A stretch of 64,000 nt of DNA from Pseudomonas sp. WS 5079 (GTDB lineage Bacteria > Pseudomonadota > Gammaproteobacteria > Pseudomonadales > Pseudomonadaceae). The DNA is taken from assembly GCF_012985465.1 (NCBI RefSeq), contig NZ_JAAQWN010000005.1, positions 62,001-126,000 on the forward strand. The letters run 5' to 3'. The translations under genes were made by a program, and so were the position numbers. Of the stretch, positions 33,644 through 42,042 are shown piece by piece (position 1 is the first letter of the stretch; every line of letters starts with the position of its first letter). The notes below the pieces were generated by a model. That model did not search any database. It had not been told where the DNA came from and was given only the letters and a program-made list of their open reading frames with translations.

Positions 33644-34729
33644 TCATTGACCGACGGCCGTCTTGAATTTAGTCCAAACCCGCATGCGTGCGCGCATATC
33701 GGCCTGGGGAATATCCTGGCCGGCCACCAGTCGCTTGAAGGTGGCGTCGTCCGGGTAAATGTCCGGGTTGTTGCCCATGGCCGGATCCACACTGGCGCGG
33801 GCCTTGGCATTGGCCGTGGGGTAGCCGGTGAAATTGCTGATGGCCGCCATGTTCTCCGGGCGCATGACAAAGTTGATAAACGCGTAGGCATATTCCGGAT
33901 GCCGCGCATCCACGGGAATGGCCATGGTGTCCATCCACACCGTCGTGCCCTCGCGGGGGATGTGGTATTGGAAGCGCGCCTTTTTACCCGCCGCATCCGC
34001 CGCCCGTTGCGCCTGGGTCATGTCGCCGCTGTAGCCCAGGGACAGGCACAGGTTGCCATTGACCAGGTCAGTCACCGGCTGCGACTGGAACTTGCGGATG
34101 TATGGCCGCAGCTTGAGCAACAGGGCGCTGGCCGCGGCCAGGTCTTCGGGCTTGGCACTGCGCGGTTCGCGCCCCAGGTAAATCAGCGCGACGGCCAGTA
34201 CTTCGTCGGGCGAGTCGATCAGCGAAATGCCGCAATCGGCAAATTGGCGCGCCAGTTCCGGCTTGAACAACAGGTCCAGGCTATTGACCGGCGCATTCGG
34301 CATGCGCTGTAGGATTTGCTCGGCGTTATAGGTCAGGCCAATCGTGCCCCAGGTGTAGGGCACTGTGGCCTGATTGGACGCGCGGTAATGACTGCGCAAT
34401 TGTTGCAGGCCTGGTTCGATATCCTCCAGCGCCGCAAGTTTCGCCGGATCCAGCGGTTGCAGGCTGCCGGCGCGCATCAAGCGCTCGCCCACCGTATCGC
34501 CGGGGAAGATCAGATCATAGCCACTGCCACCGGCCATCAGCTTGGCCTCCAGGGTCTCGCTGCCATCCATCACGTCGTAGATCACCTGGATCCCGGTTTC
34601 GGCAGTAAAGCGAGCCAGGGTGTCTTCGGCAAAATAGTCGGCCCAGTTGTACAGGCGCAGGATCTTTTCGTCGGCCTGTACCGTCGGGATGACGATGCTC
34701 AGGGCCAGGGTGCAGTGGATCAGCTTCAT
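33644..34729 (-). CDS. PotF/PotD-like polyamine-binding periplasmic protein
   Basis: A 361-residue extracellular solute-binding protein. The signal peptide is LIHCTLALSIVIPTVQA, and the mature protein starts DEKILRLYNWADYF, the usual opening of the PotF/SpuD family. DGSETLEAKLMAGGSGYDLI and YTWGTIGLTYN are family segments. It would capture putrescine, spermidine or agmatine in the periplasm. No ABC permease or ATPase genes lie nearby, so it must use components encoded elsewhere or act as a sensor. It starts 1 base after the aguB stop. Confidence 0.9.
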   Translation of the reverse strand: MKLIHCTLALSIVIPTVQADEKILRLYNWADYFAEDTLARFTAETGIQVIYDVMDGSETLEAKLMAGGSGYDLIFPGDTVGERLMRAGSLQPLDPAKLAALEDIEPGLQQLRSHYRASNQATVPYTWGTIGLTYNAEQILQRMPNAPVNSLDLLFKPELARQFADCGISLIDSPDEVLAVALIYLGREPRSAKPEDLAAASALLLKLRPYIRKFQSQPVTDLVNGNLCLSLGYSGDMTQAQRAADAAGKKARFQYHIPREGTTVWMDTMAIPVDARHPEYAYAFINFVMRPENMAAISNFTGYPTANAKARASVDPAMGNNPDIYPDDATFKRLVAGQDIPQADMRARMRVWTKFKTAVGQ

Positions 34730-34730
34730 G

Positions 34731-35639
34731 TCATACCCCTTGGGTCTGCCAGCGTGGGTGCAGATGGCGACCGTCCTGGGTCAGCAAGCCGCCATACATG
34801 TCCGGGCGGCGGTCGCGGTAGATGCCCCAGGTCAGGCGCTCTTCGGCCATGGCCGCCAGGTCCAGGCACTGGAGCAGCACGCCGCTGCTGGCGCGGTCGG
34901 CCTCGGCCAGCAGTGCGCCTTTGTGGTTGCAGATAAACGACGAGCCGTAGAACGCCATCTGCAAGGCCGGGTCGCTGGTCGCCACTTCCCGGCCGACACG
35001 ATTGGCCGCCACCACCGGCAACAGATTGGCGGCGGCGTGCCCGCGCATGGTCATCTGCCAGTGATCACGGGAGTCCAGGCTGGCACAACCCGGCTCGGAG
35101 CCGATGGCGGTGGGAAACAGCAACACCTCGGCGCCCAGCAACGCCAGGCAGCGCGCGGTCTCGGGGAACCACTGGTCCCAGCAGATACCCACGCCGAGGC
35201 GGCCGAACGCGGTGTCCCAGACCTTGAAGCCAGTGTCGCCGGGGCTGAAGTATTCCTTCTCCTGATAGCCAATGGCGTTGGGAATATGGGTCTTGCGATA
35301 CACCCCCAGCAGTTTCCCGTCAGCATCGGCCACGCTCAGAGAATTGAAGTAGGCGTTACCGGCCTTTTCGAACCAGCTCAACGGCAGCACCACGCCCAGC
35401 TCCCCGGCCAGCGCGGCGAAGCGCTTGAGCACCGCGCTATGGCGGTACTCCTCAGCCAATGCCAGGTGTTTGTGTTGCTGTTCGATGCAGAAATACGGCG
35501 TGGCAAACAGTTCTTGCAGCAGGATGACCTGGGCGCCCTGGCTGGCCGCTTCACGCACCAGCCGTTCGGCTTGATCAAGGTTGTGCGGCAAATCCCAGGT
35601 GCAGGGCATCTGAGTGGTGGCGACGGTCATCAAGGTCAT
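34731..35639 (-). CDS. aguB: N-carbamoylputrescine amidase
   Basis: A 302-residue nitrilase-superfamily amidohydrolase. The catalytic triad is visible: glutamate in ILLQELFATPYF, lysine in YRKTHIPN and cysteine in VGICWDQWFPETAR. The sequence is collinear with AguB as I know it (NPGDTGFKVW-, PTAIGSEP- and SRDHWQ-type motifs). It hydrolyses N-carbamoylputrescine to putrescine, CO2 and ammonia, the step after agmatine deiminase. The first ATG (35637-35639) is used here; a second lies three codons later. It starts 4 bases after the aguA stop. Confidence 0.96.
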   Translation of the reverse strand: MTLMTVATTQMPCTWDLPHNLDQAERLVREAASQGAQVILLQELFATPYFCIEQQHKHLALAEEYRHSAVLKRFAALAGELGVVLPLSWFEKAGNAYFNSLSVADADGKLLGVYRKTHIPNAIGYQEKEYFSPGDTGFKVWDTAFGRLGVGICWDQWFPETARCLALLGAEVLLFPTAIGSEPGCASLDSRDHWQMTMRGHAAANLLPVVAANRVGREVATSDPALQMAFYGSSFICNHKGALLAEADRASSGVLLQCLDLAAMAEERLTWGIYRDRRPDMYGGLLTQDGRHLHPRWQTQGV

Positions 35640-35643
35640 GGCA

Positions 35644-36696
35644 TCAGCCCTCCACCGGCCAGGCCGGCTGCTGCTGGGTGATGCAATGCACGCCGCCGCC
35701 GCCATGGGCCAGGTGGTTGATACACACCGGTACCACCACGCGATCCGGGAATGCCTGGGCCAGCACCTCGGCAGCCACCTGGTCGGCCGCAATGCCATAG
35801 GCCGGCATGATGATCGCGCCGTTGGCGATGTAAAAGTTGGTGTAGGACGCGCAAAACACCTCGGCGTCGGCATCCACCGCCTCGCTGGCCTCAAAGAGTT
35901 CGATCAACTCGAACCGGCGCCCCTTGGCATCGGTGGCCAATTCCAGGGCGCGGCGGTTTTCCCGTGCCACCTCGGCGTACACCGAACCCTGGTCGTGGGT
36001 GGCGTCCACCAGCAACACGCCGGGGCGGGCAAAGGCGCACACACCATCGACATGGCCGTCGGTCATATCCCCGGTGACGTAATCCGGATCGCCCGGCAGC
36101 CAGATGGTTTTTGTCACCCCCAGCCAGCGCGCAAAGAACGCCTCCATCTCGGCCTTGCCCATGCCCGGGTTGCGATTGGGGTTGAGCAACACCGACTCGG
36201 TGGTAATCAACGTGCCCTCACCGTCCACATGAATCGCCCCGCCTTCATTGCTCAACGGCGTGCCAAAGCATGGCAGGCCCAAGTGGTTGAGGGCGCGCCG
36301 GGCCAGGCTTTCGTCCAGGTCGTGGGCCGACTTGCCGCCCCACGCGTTAAAACGCCAGCTCACACCGGCCAGGCCCAATTGCGGGTGGCCAATAAAGCTG
36401 GGGCCGGAGTCGCGGCACCAACTGTCGTTGACCGCCAGCGCGATCAGTTCGATGTTGGGGCCGCACAGGGCTTTGGCCGTGTCGAGTGCACAAGGGTCAA
36501 CCACCAGCTTCACCGGCTCGAACCGCGCGATGGCATTGGCGACCCGCGCAAAATCCGCCTGCACCTGGGCCAGAGTCACGCGCCATCCCGCCTCCCAGAG
36601 TGCCTGGTTATGGGGCCAGACCATCCAGGTCGCGGCATGCCTGGCCCATTCCGCCGGCATCCTCCAGCCGCTGTGTGGCATCTCGTTCTGCAGCAT
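35644..36696 (-). CDS. aguA: Agmatine deiminase
   Basis: A 350-residue agmatine deiminase (PAD fold) with no signal peptide, so cytoplasmic. Active-site motifs: NDSWCRDSGPSF, SNEGGAIHVDG, TDGHVDGVCAF and the catalytic cysteine in HGGGGVHCITQQQP at the C-terminus. It converts agmatine to N-carbamoylputrescine and ammonia. ATG at 36694-36696 follows AGGGGG. First gene of aguA-aguB-SBP-exported paralog, divergent from a LysR regulator. P. aeruginosa controls aguBA with the TetR-type AguR, so LysR control here would be a different arrangement. Confidence 0.96.
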   Translation of the reverse strand: MLQNEMPHSGWRMPAEWARHAATWMVWPHNQALWEAGWRVTLAQVQADFARVANAIARFEPVKLVVDPCALDTAKALCGPNIELIALAVNDSWCRDSGPSFIGHPQLGLAGVSWRFNAWGGKSAHDLDESLARRALNHLGLPCFGTPLSNEGGAIHVDGEGTLITTESVLLNPNRNPGMGKAEMEAFFARWLGVTKTIWLPGDPDYVTGDMTDGHVDGVCAFARPGVLLVDATHDQGSVYAEVARENRRALELATDAKGRRFELIELFEASEAVDADAEVFCASYTNFYIANGAIIMPAYGIAADQVAAEVLAQAFPDRVVVPVCINHLAHGGGGVHCITQQQPAWPVEG

Positions 36697-36767
36697 GACA
36701 ACCCCCTTCTGAGTTAAGCCTTTGTGTTCACCGAAAACGACGTACACGCTATGGGGATCCATGCTAC

Positions 36768-36779
36768 GTTTGGCCAAAC
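36768..36779. promoter_or_regulatory. Palindrome in the aguA/LysR divergent region
   Basis: GTTTGGCCAAAC, a 12-base perfect palindrome, is followed at once by a partial copy (CGCCAAACAAACG). It lies between the divergent aguA operon and the LysR gene, where a LysR-type regulator would bind. The short length leaves room for chance. Confidence 0.45.
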
Positions 36780-36831
36780 CGCCAAACAAACGATGGATTT
36801 TGCAGGTAAATGATTAGAGAAACTTATCAGC

Positions 36832-37701
36832 ATGCTTAAACACTGGCCGCCCCTGGGGGCACTGCGCGGCTTCGAAGCGGCGGCGCGGCTGGGCAGTTTT
36901 CACAAGGCTGCCAACGAACTGCACCTGACCCAATCGGCCATCAGCCAACAGATCCGCAGCCTCGAAGCGTACCTGGAACAGCCGCTGTTCTTTCGCAACG
37001 GGCGCAGCGTCGCCCTGACTGATGCCGGCCATGATTTCCTCAGCACCACCCAGGCCCTGTTGCAACAGTTGTCAGTGGGCGTACGCCGGCTGGGGCAGTA
37101 CCGCAAGGCCAATCAACTGGTGCTCAACACCACGCCCGCCTTTGCCCGCCACTGGCTGTTGCCACGCCTGGCCGACTTCCGCCGACACCACCCGGACGTG
37201 GATTTGTGGCTGTTCAGCACCGACGAAGTACCCGACATGGCCACCCAGACCATCGACCTCGCCGTGCGCGACGACATCAGCGCCCAGGCCGAGTGCAGCT
37301 TCAAAGTGCTGCACACCGACCGCCTGTATCCCGCCGCGCACCCCAGCGTACTGGCCCTGCCCCGCGAGCAACGCACCACCCTGCATGGCGAGCGGGAAAT
37401 GGACTGGAGCCATTGGGCGGTGGAAGCCGGGATCGACGTGGGCCAGCAGGATCAGGGCCTGAACTTCTCCGACCCCGGCCTGCTGCTGGACGCAGCCTGC
37501 GGTGGCCTGGGCATCGCACTGGTCAGCCAGTTACTGAGCCAGCACGCGCGGGACAACGGCCTGCTGCAACCCTTGGTCGACGCGACCATTCGCGGCCCCA
37601 ACTGGGCCTTGCTGACCCACCGCGACAGCGAAAACGACCCACTGGCGCGCAGCTTCAGCCAGTGGTTGCTGGACAACCTGGCGCAAGGTGCCCCGACATG
37701 A
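36832..37701 (+). CDS. LysR-family regulator (GcvA-like)
   Basis: A 289-residue LysR regulator of the GcvA/AmpR subgroup. PPLGALRGFEAAARLGSFHKAA and LTQSAISQQIRSLEAYL make up the winged helix, and the effector domain starts near residue 90 (LVLNTTPAFARHWLLPRL). It is divergent from the agu operon and the most likely regulator of it. Its stop overlaps the mug start by 4 bases. The ribosome-binding site is weak (AGAGAAA), suggesting low translation. Confidence 0.9.
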   Translation: MLKHWPPLGALRGFEAAARLGSFHKAANELHLTQSAISQQIRSLEAYLEQPLFFRNGRSVALTDAGHDFLSTTQALLQQLSVGVRRLGQYRKANQLVLNTTPAFARHWLLPRLADFRRHHPDVDLWLFSTDEVPDMATQTIDLAVRDDISAQAECSFKVLHTDRLYPAAHPSVLALPREQRTTLHGEREMDWSHWAVEAGIDVGQQDQGLNFSDPGLLLDAACGGLGIALVSQLLSQHARDNGLLQPLVDATIRGPNWALLTHRDSENDPLARSFSQWLLDNLAQGAPT

Positions 37702-38219
37702 GTCAAGGACTGGAAGACATCCTGGCCGAGCGGCTGGCCGTGATTTTTTGCGGGATCAATCCGGGCCTGCTGGCAGCCGCCCAGGGCCATCATTTTGCCG
37801 GGCGCAGCAACCGCTTCTGGCGCACCTTGCACCTGGCTGGGTTTACCCCACATCAAGTTCAGCCCGAGGATGATCGGACAATCTTGCAGTACCACTGCGG
37901 GCTGACGACCGTCGTGGAACGGCCAACGGCGCGGGCCGATCAACTGTCCCAGGATGAATTCAAGGCGGCGGCCGAGGGCTTTGAAAACAAAATCCGCCGG
38001 TATGCACCGCGCTATGTGGCGTTCCTGGGCAAGGCGGGTTATTGCGCGTTGTCGGGGCAACGCGAGGTGGCGTGGGGGCTGCAACCGCGGACGTTGGGGG
38101 ATGCTGCGGTGTGGGTGCTGCCCAATCCCAGCGGGCGGAATCTGGCGTTTACGTTGGAGCAGTTGGTGGCAGCGTATGGGCGGCTCTGTTTGGCAGCATT
38201 CCCCGAGACGGGCAAGTAG
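37698..38219 (+). CDS. mug: G/U mismatch-specific DNA glycosylase
   Basis: A 173-residue Mug-family uracil-DNA glycosylase. Motif VIFCGINPGLLAAAQGHHFA and NRFWRTLHLAGFT near the N-terminus, then the C-terminal loop WVLPNPSGRN, match E. coli Mug. It removes uracil or ethenocytosine opposite G, starting base-excision repair. ATG at 37698 overlaps the LysR stop (ATGA), so it is likely cotranslated with that regulator. The hairpin at 38249-38268 may end its transcript as well as that of the opposite tRNA gene. Confidence 0.95.
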   Translation: MSQGLEDILAERLAVIFCGINPGLLAAAQGHHFAGRSNRFWRTLHLAGFTPHQVQPEDDRTILQYHCGLTTVVERPTARADQLSQDEFKAAAEGFENKIRRYAPRYVAFLGKAGYCALSGQREVAWGLQPRTLGDAAVWVLPNPSGRNLAFTLEQLVAAYGRLCLAAFPETGK

Positions 38220-38241
38220 CGTCAGGGACCAAATCGCGAGC

Positions 38242-38270
38242 AAAAAAAAGCCTGCATCGCTGCAGGCTTT
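38242..38270 (-). terminator. Intrinsic terminator for tRNA-Asn, possibly bidirectional
   Basis: Stem AGCCTGCA / TGCAGGCT with a 4-base loop. On the minus strand it is followed by eight T residues, 11 bases beyond the tRNA 3' end. On the plus strand four T's follow, so it may also serve mug. Confidence 0.88.
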
Positions 38271-38278
38271 TCTCTATC

Positions 38279-38354
38279 TGGCTCCACGACCTGGACTCGA
38301 ACCAGGGACCCAATGATTAACAGTCATTTGCTCTACCAACTGAGCTATCGCGGA
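38279..38354 (-). tRNA. tRNA-Asn (GTT anticodon)
   Basis: The minus strand folds into a complete cloverleaf of 76 bases. The acceptor stem TCCGCGA pairs with TCGTGGA, the D-arm has AGCTCAGTTGGTAGAGC, and the anticodon loop is CTGTTAA with GTT. The T-arm has GGTTCGAGTCC, and CCA is encoded. The 3' side leads directly to a terminator. Confidence 0.98.
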
Positions 38355-38614
38355 ATGCGGCGTATCTTACTGATTGAAAAGGATAAGTCAAATATTTAAT
38401 GCATTTGTACGTACGCGATTCCAGCGAATCTGGCAAATTTGGGGAGATTCAACTTTCAGCAGCCTCACTCACAACCTACAAAAAAGCAGGAACCCTCCGA
38501 CTGGATCATCAAAGCGCTTGAGCTGAATATTTCGCCGGTGTCGCCGAAACTCTTTACCATCCCAGCCAACATTAACCCACCAAGACCTACCCATTCGACA
38601 AGGAGTCGGACTAC

Positions 38615-39235
38615 GTGAAAAAACTGCATGACCATCCCTTTTTCAAACCGCGCCACCCCATCACTCCCCTGACGCCGGAAACACCCAAGCTATCTTTAGG
38701 CACGCTGCTCTCACTGGCAGCCGTGGTGATCTCGATTGCCGCCGCGTCGATTTCCTTCTGGCAACTGGACCTGATGCGTGAGCACAACCGACTGTCCGTA
38801 CGGCCCTACCTGATGATCACTCCGCATTTAACGGCACAAAAAAGCGGCCTGTACCTGTCCAATGAAGGGATTGGGCCGGGCATCATCACTGCGTTCAGCA
38901 TTCGCGTTGGCGATGAACACTTCGATGGGCTGGGGGACAGTCGCTGGCCCGCCGTGCTGGAGAAAGCGCGCTTGAATCCTGAATGTTTCGCCAAAGGCTG
39001 GCCCACCAAAGGCTCAGCCGTAAGGCCGGGAAATGACATCGCGATTCTGGAGCCGACTAAAAGCACCCAGTTCGGCCCCTTGTGCCTGCTGCAAATGAGT
39101 CTGTTCCTACAAAGGAATGACGTATTTGTGCAGATGGACTACGAGTCACTCTACAAGGAGCCCTTCACCTTTTCTGCGCCCTTGAAAATGAATGAAGCCA
39201 TGGATATGGGCGCGTTGAGCAAAATATTTCAGTAG
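38615..39235 (+). CDS. Membrane-anchored protein of unknown function
   Basis: A 206-residue protein with a proline-rich cytoplasmic N-terminus and one transmembrane helix at about residues 28-50 (LGTLLSLAAVVISIAAASIS), then a 155-residue soluble domain beginning QLDLMREHNRLSVRPYL. GTG start at 38615 is preceded by AAGGAG. Base composition is visibly more AT-rich than neighbours, as is the 260-base gap before it. The VRPYLMI..LSNEGIGPGIITAF pattern resembles single-helix proteins of mobile regions, but I cannot name a family. Confidence 0.72.
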   Translation: MKKLHDHPFFKPRHPITPLTPETPKLSLGTLLSLAAVVISIAAASISFWQLDLMREHNRLSVRPYLMITPHLTAQKSGLYLSNEGIGPGIITAFSIRVGDEHFDGLGDSRWPAVLEKARLNPECFAKGWPTKGSAVRPGNDIAILEPTKSTQFGPLCLLQMSLFLQRNDVFVQMDYESLYKEPFTFSAPLKMNEAMDMGALSKIFQ

Positions 39236-39253
39236 CAACCCAACGCGCGCCCA

Positions 39254-40486
39254 TCACGGCAACTGCTCAATAACCCCGTTACTCTTCAGTTGCCCCAACT
39301 GCTCACCAGACAACCCCAACCGCCCCGCCAACACCTCATCCGTATGCTGCCCCAGCATCGGCGCTGGTCGCACGTACTCCACTGGCGTGCCAGACATCTT
39401 GATCGGGCTGCCAACCATGGCGAAGTCGGGGTTTTGCGGATGGGGGATCTTCACCATCAAGCCACGGGCAATCACCTGCGGCTCTTCCAGGGATTGCGCG
39501 ATGTTGTTGATCGCCCCCACCGGCACTTTCGAGGCATGGATGCAGCTGACCCACTCATCTGCCGTGCGGCCAAGGAAGTGCGCCGACAGCAGCTCGACGA
39601 TTTCGGCCCGATGGGCGACACGGTCGGCATTGCGCCGAAAACGCGGGTCGTCCGGCAGGTGTGGCAGACCGATGCTGTGGCACAAGGCGATAAATTGGCT
39701 GTCGTTGCCACAGGCGATGATGAAATCGCGGTCGGCGGCGCGAAACACCTGGTACGGCACGATATTGGCGTGGGCATTGCCAAAGCGCTGGGGCACTTTG
39801 CCGGAGGCCAGGTAGTTCATGCTCTGGTTGGCCAGGGTTGCCACTTGCACATCCAGCAGGGCCATATCGATGTGCTGGCCGACGCCGGTGCGTTCGCGGC
39901 TGAGCAGCGCGGCCTGGATCGCCACGGTGGAATACAGCCCGGTCATCAGGTCAGAAAATGCCACGCCGACTTTTTGCGGGCCGCCGCCCGGCAAGTCGTC
40001 GCGCTCACCGGTAATACTCATCAGGCCGCCAATGCCCTGGATGATGAAGTCGTAGCCGGGCTCTTGCGCACGCGGGCCGGTCTGGCCGAAGCCGGTGATG
40101 GAGCAATACACCAGGCGCGGGTTGATCTGGGCCAGTGTCGCGTAGTCCAGGCCGTAGCGCGCCAGGGAACCGGCCTTGTAGTTTTCGATCAGCACATCGG
40201 AGCTGGCCGCCAGCGCCCGTACCAGTTCCTGGCCTTCGGTACTGGCCAGGTCGATGGCCACCGACAGCTTGCCGCGGTTGGTGGACTGGTAATACGACGC
40301 CTGCCCGGACGACTCGCCGGTGTCGGTCTTCATCCATGGTGGCCCCCAGCCCCGAGTGTCATCGCCGCTCTGCGGGCGCTCGATCTTGATCACTTCCGCG
40401 CCGAGGTCCGCCAACACCTGGCCACACCATGGGCCGGCCAATACCCGGCTCAAATCCAGTACACGCAAACCTGTTAATGCACCCAT
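39254..40486 (-). CDS. Class III (CaiB/BaiF) CoA-transferase
   Basis: A 410-residue family III CoA-transferase. LTGLRVLDLSRVLAGPWCGQ opens the Rossmann-like domain. The catalytic aspartate is in VGVAFSDLMTGLYST, and INPRLVYCSITGFGQTGP is conserved. It transfers CoA between an acyl-CoA such as succinyl-CoA and a carboxylic acid, activating it without ATP. It ends a minus-strand operon after a 3-hydroxyacyl-CoA dehydrogenase and an enoyl-CoA hydratase, and probably activates the acid degraded by this island. Confidence 0.93.
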   Translation of the reverse strand: MGALTGLRVLDLSRVLAGPWCGQVLADLGAEVIKIERPQSGDDTRGWGPPWMKTDTGESSGQASYYQSTNRGKLSVAIDLASTEGQELVRALAASSDVLIENYKAGSLARYGLDYATLAQINPRLVYCSITGFGQTGPRAQEPGYDFIIQGIGGLMSITGERDDLPGGGPQKVGVAFSDLMTGLYSTVAIQAALLSRERTGVGQHIDMALLDVQVATLANQSMNYLASGKVPQRFGNAHANIVPYQVFRAADRDFIIACGNDSQFIALCHSIGLPHLPDDPRFRRNADRVAHRAEIVELLSAHFLGRTADEWVSCIHASKVPVGAINNIAQSLEEPQVIARGLMVKIPHPQNPDFAMVGSPIKMSGTPVEYVRPAPMLGQHTDEVLAGRLGLSGEQLGQLKSNGVIEQLP

Positions 40487-40510
40487 TGTTTTTATTCCTG
40501 AAAGTCTGTG

Positions 40511-42040
40511 TCAGCCGATTGCCGGCTCTGGATGGCGCAAGGAAATCCCCAGCAACGCACGGCGTCTCAGCCAGGGGCTGGGGCGGTAGCGTGGGTCGTG
40601 GGTGATCTCGCACAGGCGCTGCAAAATCGTCAAAATCCTGCGGGGCCCGAGGGCGTCGCCCCAAGCCAGCGGGCCATGGGGGTAACCGAGGCCCAGGTGT
40701 ACCGCCTGATCGATATCCTCGACGCTGGCGATGCGCTGCTGCGCAATGTCGCAGGCCAGGTTGACCACCATCGCCAAGGTACGCTGGGCCACAAAGCCAA
40801 CACTGTCGCCAATCACCGTCACCCCCACGCCATCCCTGGCGAGCAAGGCGTGGGCAGCGTCACGCATCGGCGCGGCAGTCAGCGGGTTTTGCATCAGGGT
40901 GCGATGGCGCGACAGGTCGGGCAGAAGGTCAATGCACAAGGTGCGCGCCGGATCGGTGTGGAACCACTCGCAGGTGGCGGTCGCGTCGCGGCCGTAAGGT
41001 GCCAGCAGGCACAACGCAGCGGGCGACGGCTGCGCGCCCGTCTCCAATTGCACGCCGAGGTTGATCAGCAAGGTGCTGAGGCGTTCGTGGTCTTCGGGGT
41101 TTTCCGTGGCGATCCACACCGGTGGCAGCGTGGTAATAGTCGGCACCGGCTGCGGCTGTGGGCCGTCGATCCTCTGGCCATTTTCGTAGCGGTAGAAACC
41201 CTGGCCGGTCTTGCGTCCCAGGCGCCCACCCACCAGCATCTGCCGGGTCAGGGCCGAGGGTTTGTAGCGCGGCTCCTGGTAGAACTGGTTGTAGATTGAT
41301 TCCATGACCGGGTGGGAAACGTCCAGGCCGGTGAGGTCCAGCAGCTCCAGCGGCCCCATGCGAAAACCCGCACCGTCGCGCAGGATGCGGTCGATATCGC
41401 CCCCCTCGGCAATGCCTTCATCCAGCATCTTCAAGGCTTCGGTGCCGTAGGCACGGCCGGCGTGGTTGACGATAAAACCGGGAGTGTCCTTGGCACGCAC
41501 GCCACGATGGCCGGTGCGCGCAACAAATCCCAGCAAGGCCTCGCCGACGGCTGGCGCGGTGGCCAGGCCGTCGATGACTTCCACCACGCGCATCAGCGGC
41601 ACCGGGTTGAAAAAGTGCAGGCCGGCGACTCGCCCAGGATGCTGGCAACCCGCGGCAATCGCCGTGACCGACAGCGATGAGGTGTTGCTGGCGAGGATGC
41701 ACCCCGGCGTCACGATGGCCTCCAACTGGTGCAGCAGGCCACGCTTGGCATCGAGGTTTTCGACAATGGCCTCAACCACCAGGTCGCAATCGTGCAAGGC
41801 GTCAAGGCTGGTGGCCACGTGCAGGTTGTGCAACGCGCTGTCCATGGCCGCCTGGGTGAGCTTGCCCTTGCCGACCAGCTTGGCGAAGGTCGCGTCGAGG
41901 CTGTCGCGAGCCGCCTGCGCCGCGCCATCGCGGACGTCGAACAAGCGCACGCGCACGCCGGCCTGGGCGGCAATCTGCGCGATGCCGGCGCCCATGACGC
42001 CAGTGCCCACCAGGCCCATGATGTTGATCGAATCGGCCAT
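40511..42040 (-). CDS. 3-hydroxyacyl-CoA dehydrogenase (PaaH/PaaC-like, two C-terminal domains)
   Basis: A 509-residue enzyme. The N-terminal NAD-binding GLVGTGVMGAGIAQIAAQAG is followed by the catalytic histidine in GLHFFNPVPLMRVVEVI. Two 3HCDH C-terminal domains follow, one after DTPGFIVNHAGRAYGTEAL and another around VTVIGDSVGFVAQRTLAM. It oxidises 3-hydroxyacyl-CoA to 3-oxoacyl-CoA with NAD. The duplicated C-terminal domain is typical of the phenylacetate/adipate-type enzymes. It is 2 bases from the enoyl-CoA hydratase gene. Confidence 0.93.
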   Translation of the reverse strand: MADSINIMGLVGTGVMGAGIAQIAAQAGVRVRLFDVRDGAAQAARDSLDATFAKLVGKGKLTQAAMDSALHNLHVATSLDALHDCDLVVEAIVENLDAKRGLLHQLEAIVTPGCILASNTSSLSVTAIAAGCQHPGRVAGLHFFNPVPLMRVVEVIDGLATAPAVGEALLGFVARTGHRGVRAKDTPGFIVNHAGRAYGTEALKMLDEGIAEGGDIDRILRDGAGFRMGPLELLDLTGLDVSHPVMESIYNQFYQEPRYKPSALTRQMLVGGRLGRKTGQGFYRYENGQRIDGPQPQPVPTITTLPPVWIATENPEDHERLSTLLINLGVQLETGAQPSPAALCLLAPYGRDATATCEWFHTDPARTLCIDLLPDLSRHRTLMQNPLTAAPMRDAAHALLARDGVGVTVIGDSVGFVAQRTLAMVVNLACDIAQQRIASVEDIDQAVHLGLGYPHGPLAWGDALGPRRILTILQRLCEITHDPRYRPSPWLRRRALLGISLRHPEPAIG

Positions 42041-42042
42041 GG

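Noticed and set aside
32001..33650. A 549-codon open frame opposite the Tat-type agmatine deiminase and overlapping the YkvI gene
   Set aside because: Both overlapping genes are well supported by motifs and start sites; the frame has no recognisable domain.
38279..38354. tRNA-Asn as the attachment site of an integrated element
   Set aside because: Its 3' end leads within 60 bases to a terminator and intact mug, and I saw no direct repeat of the tRNA 3' end nor an integrase gene.
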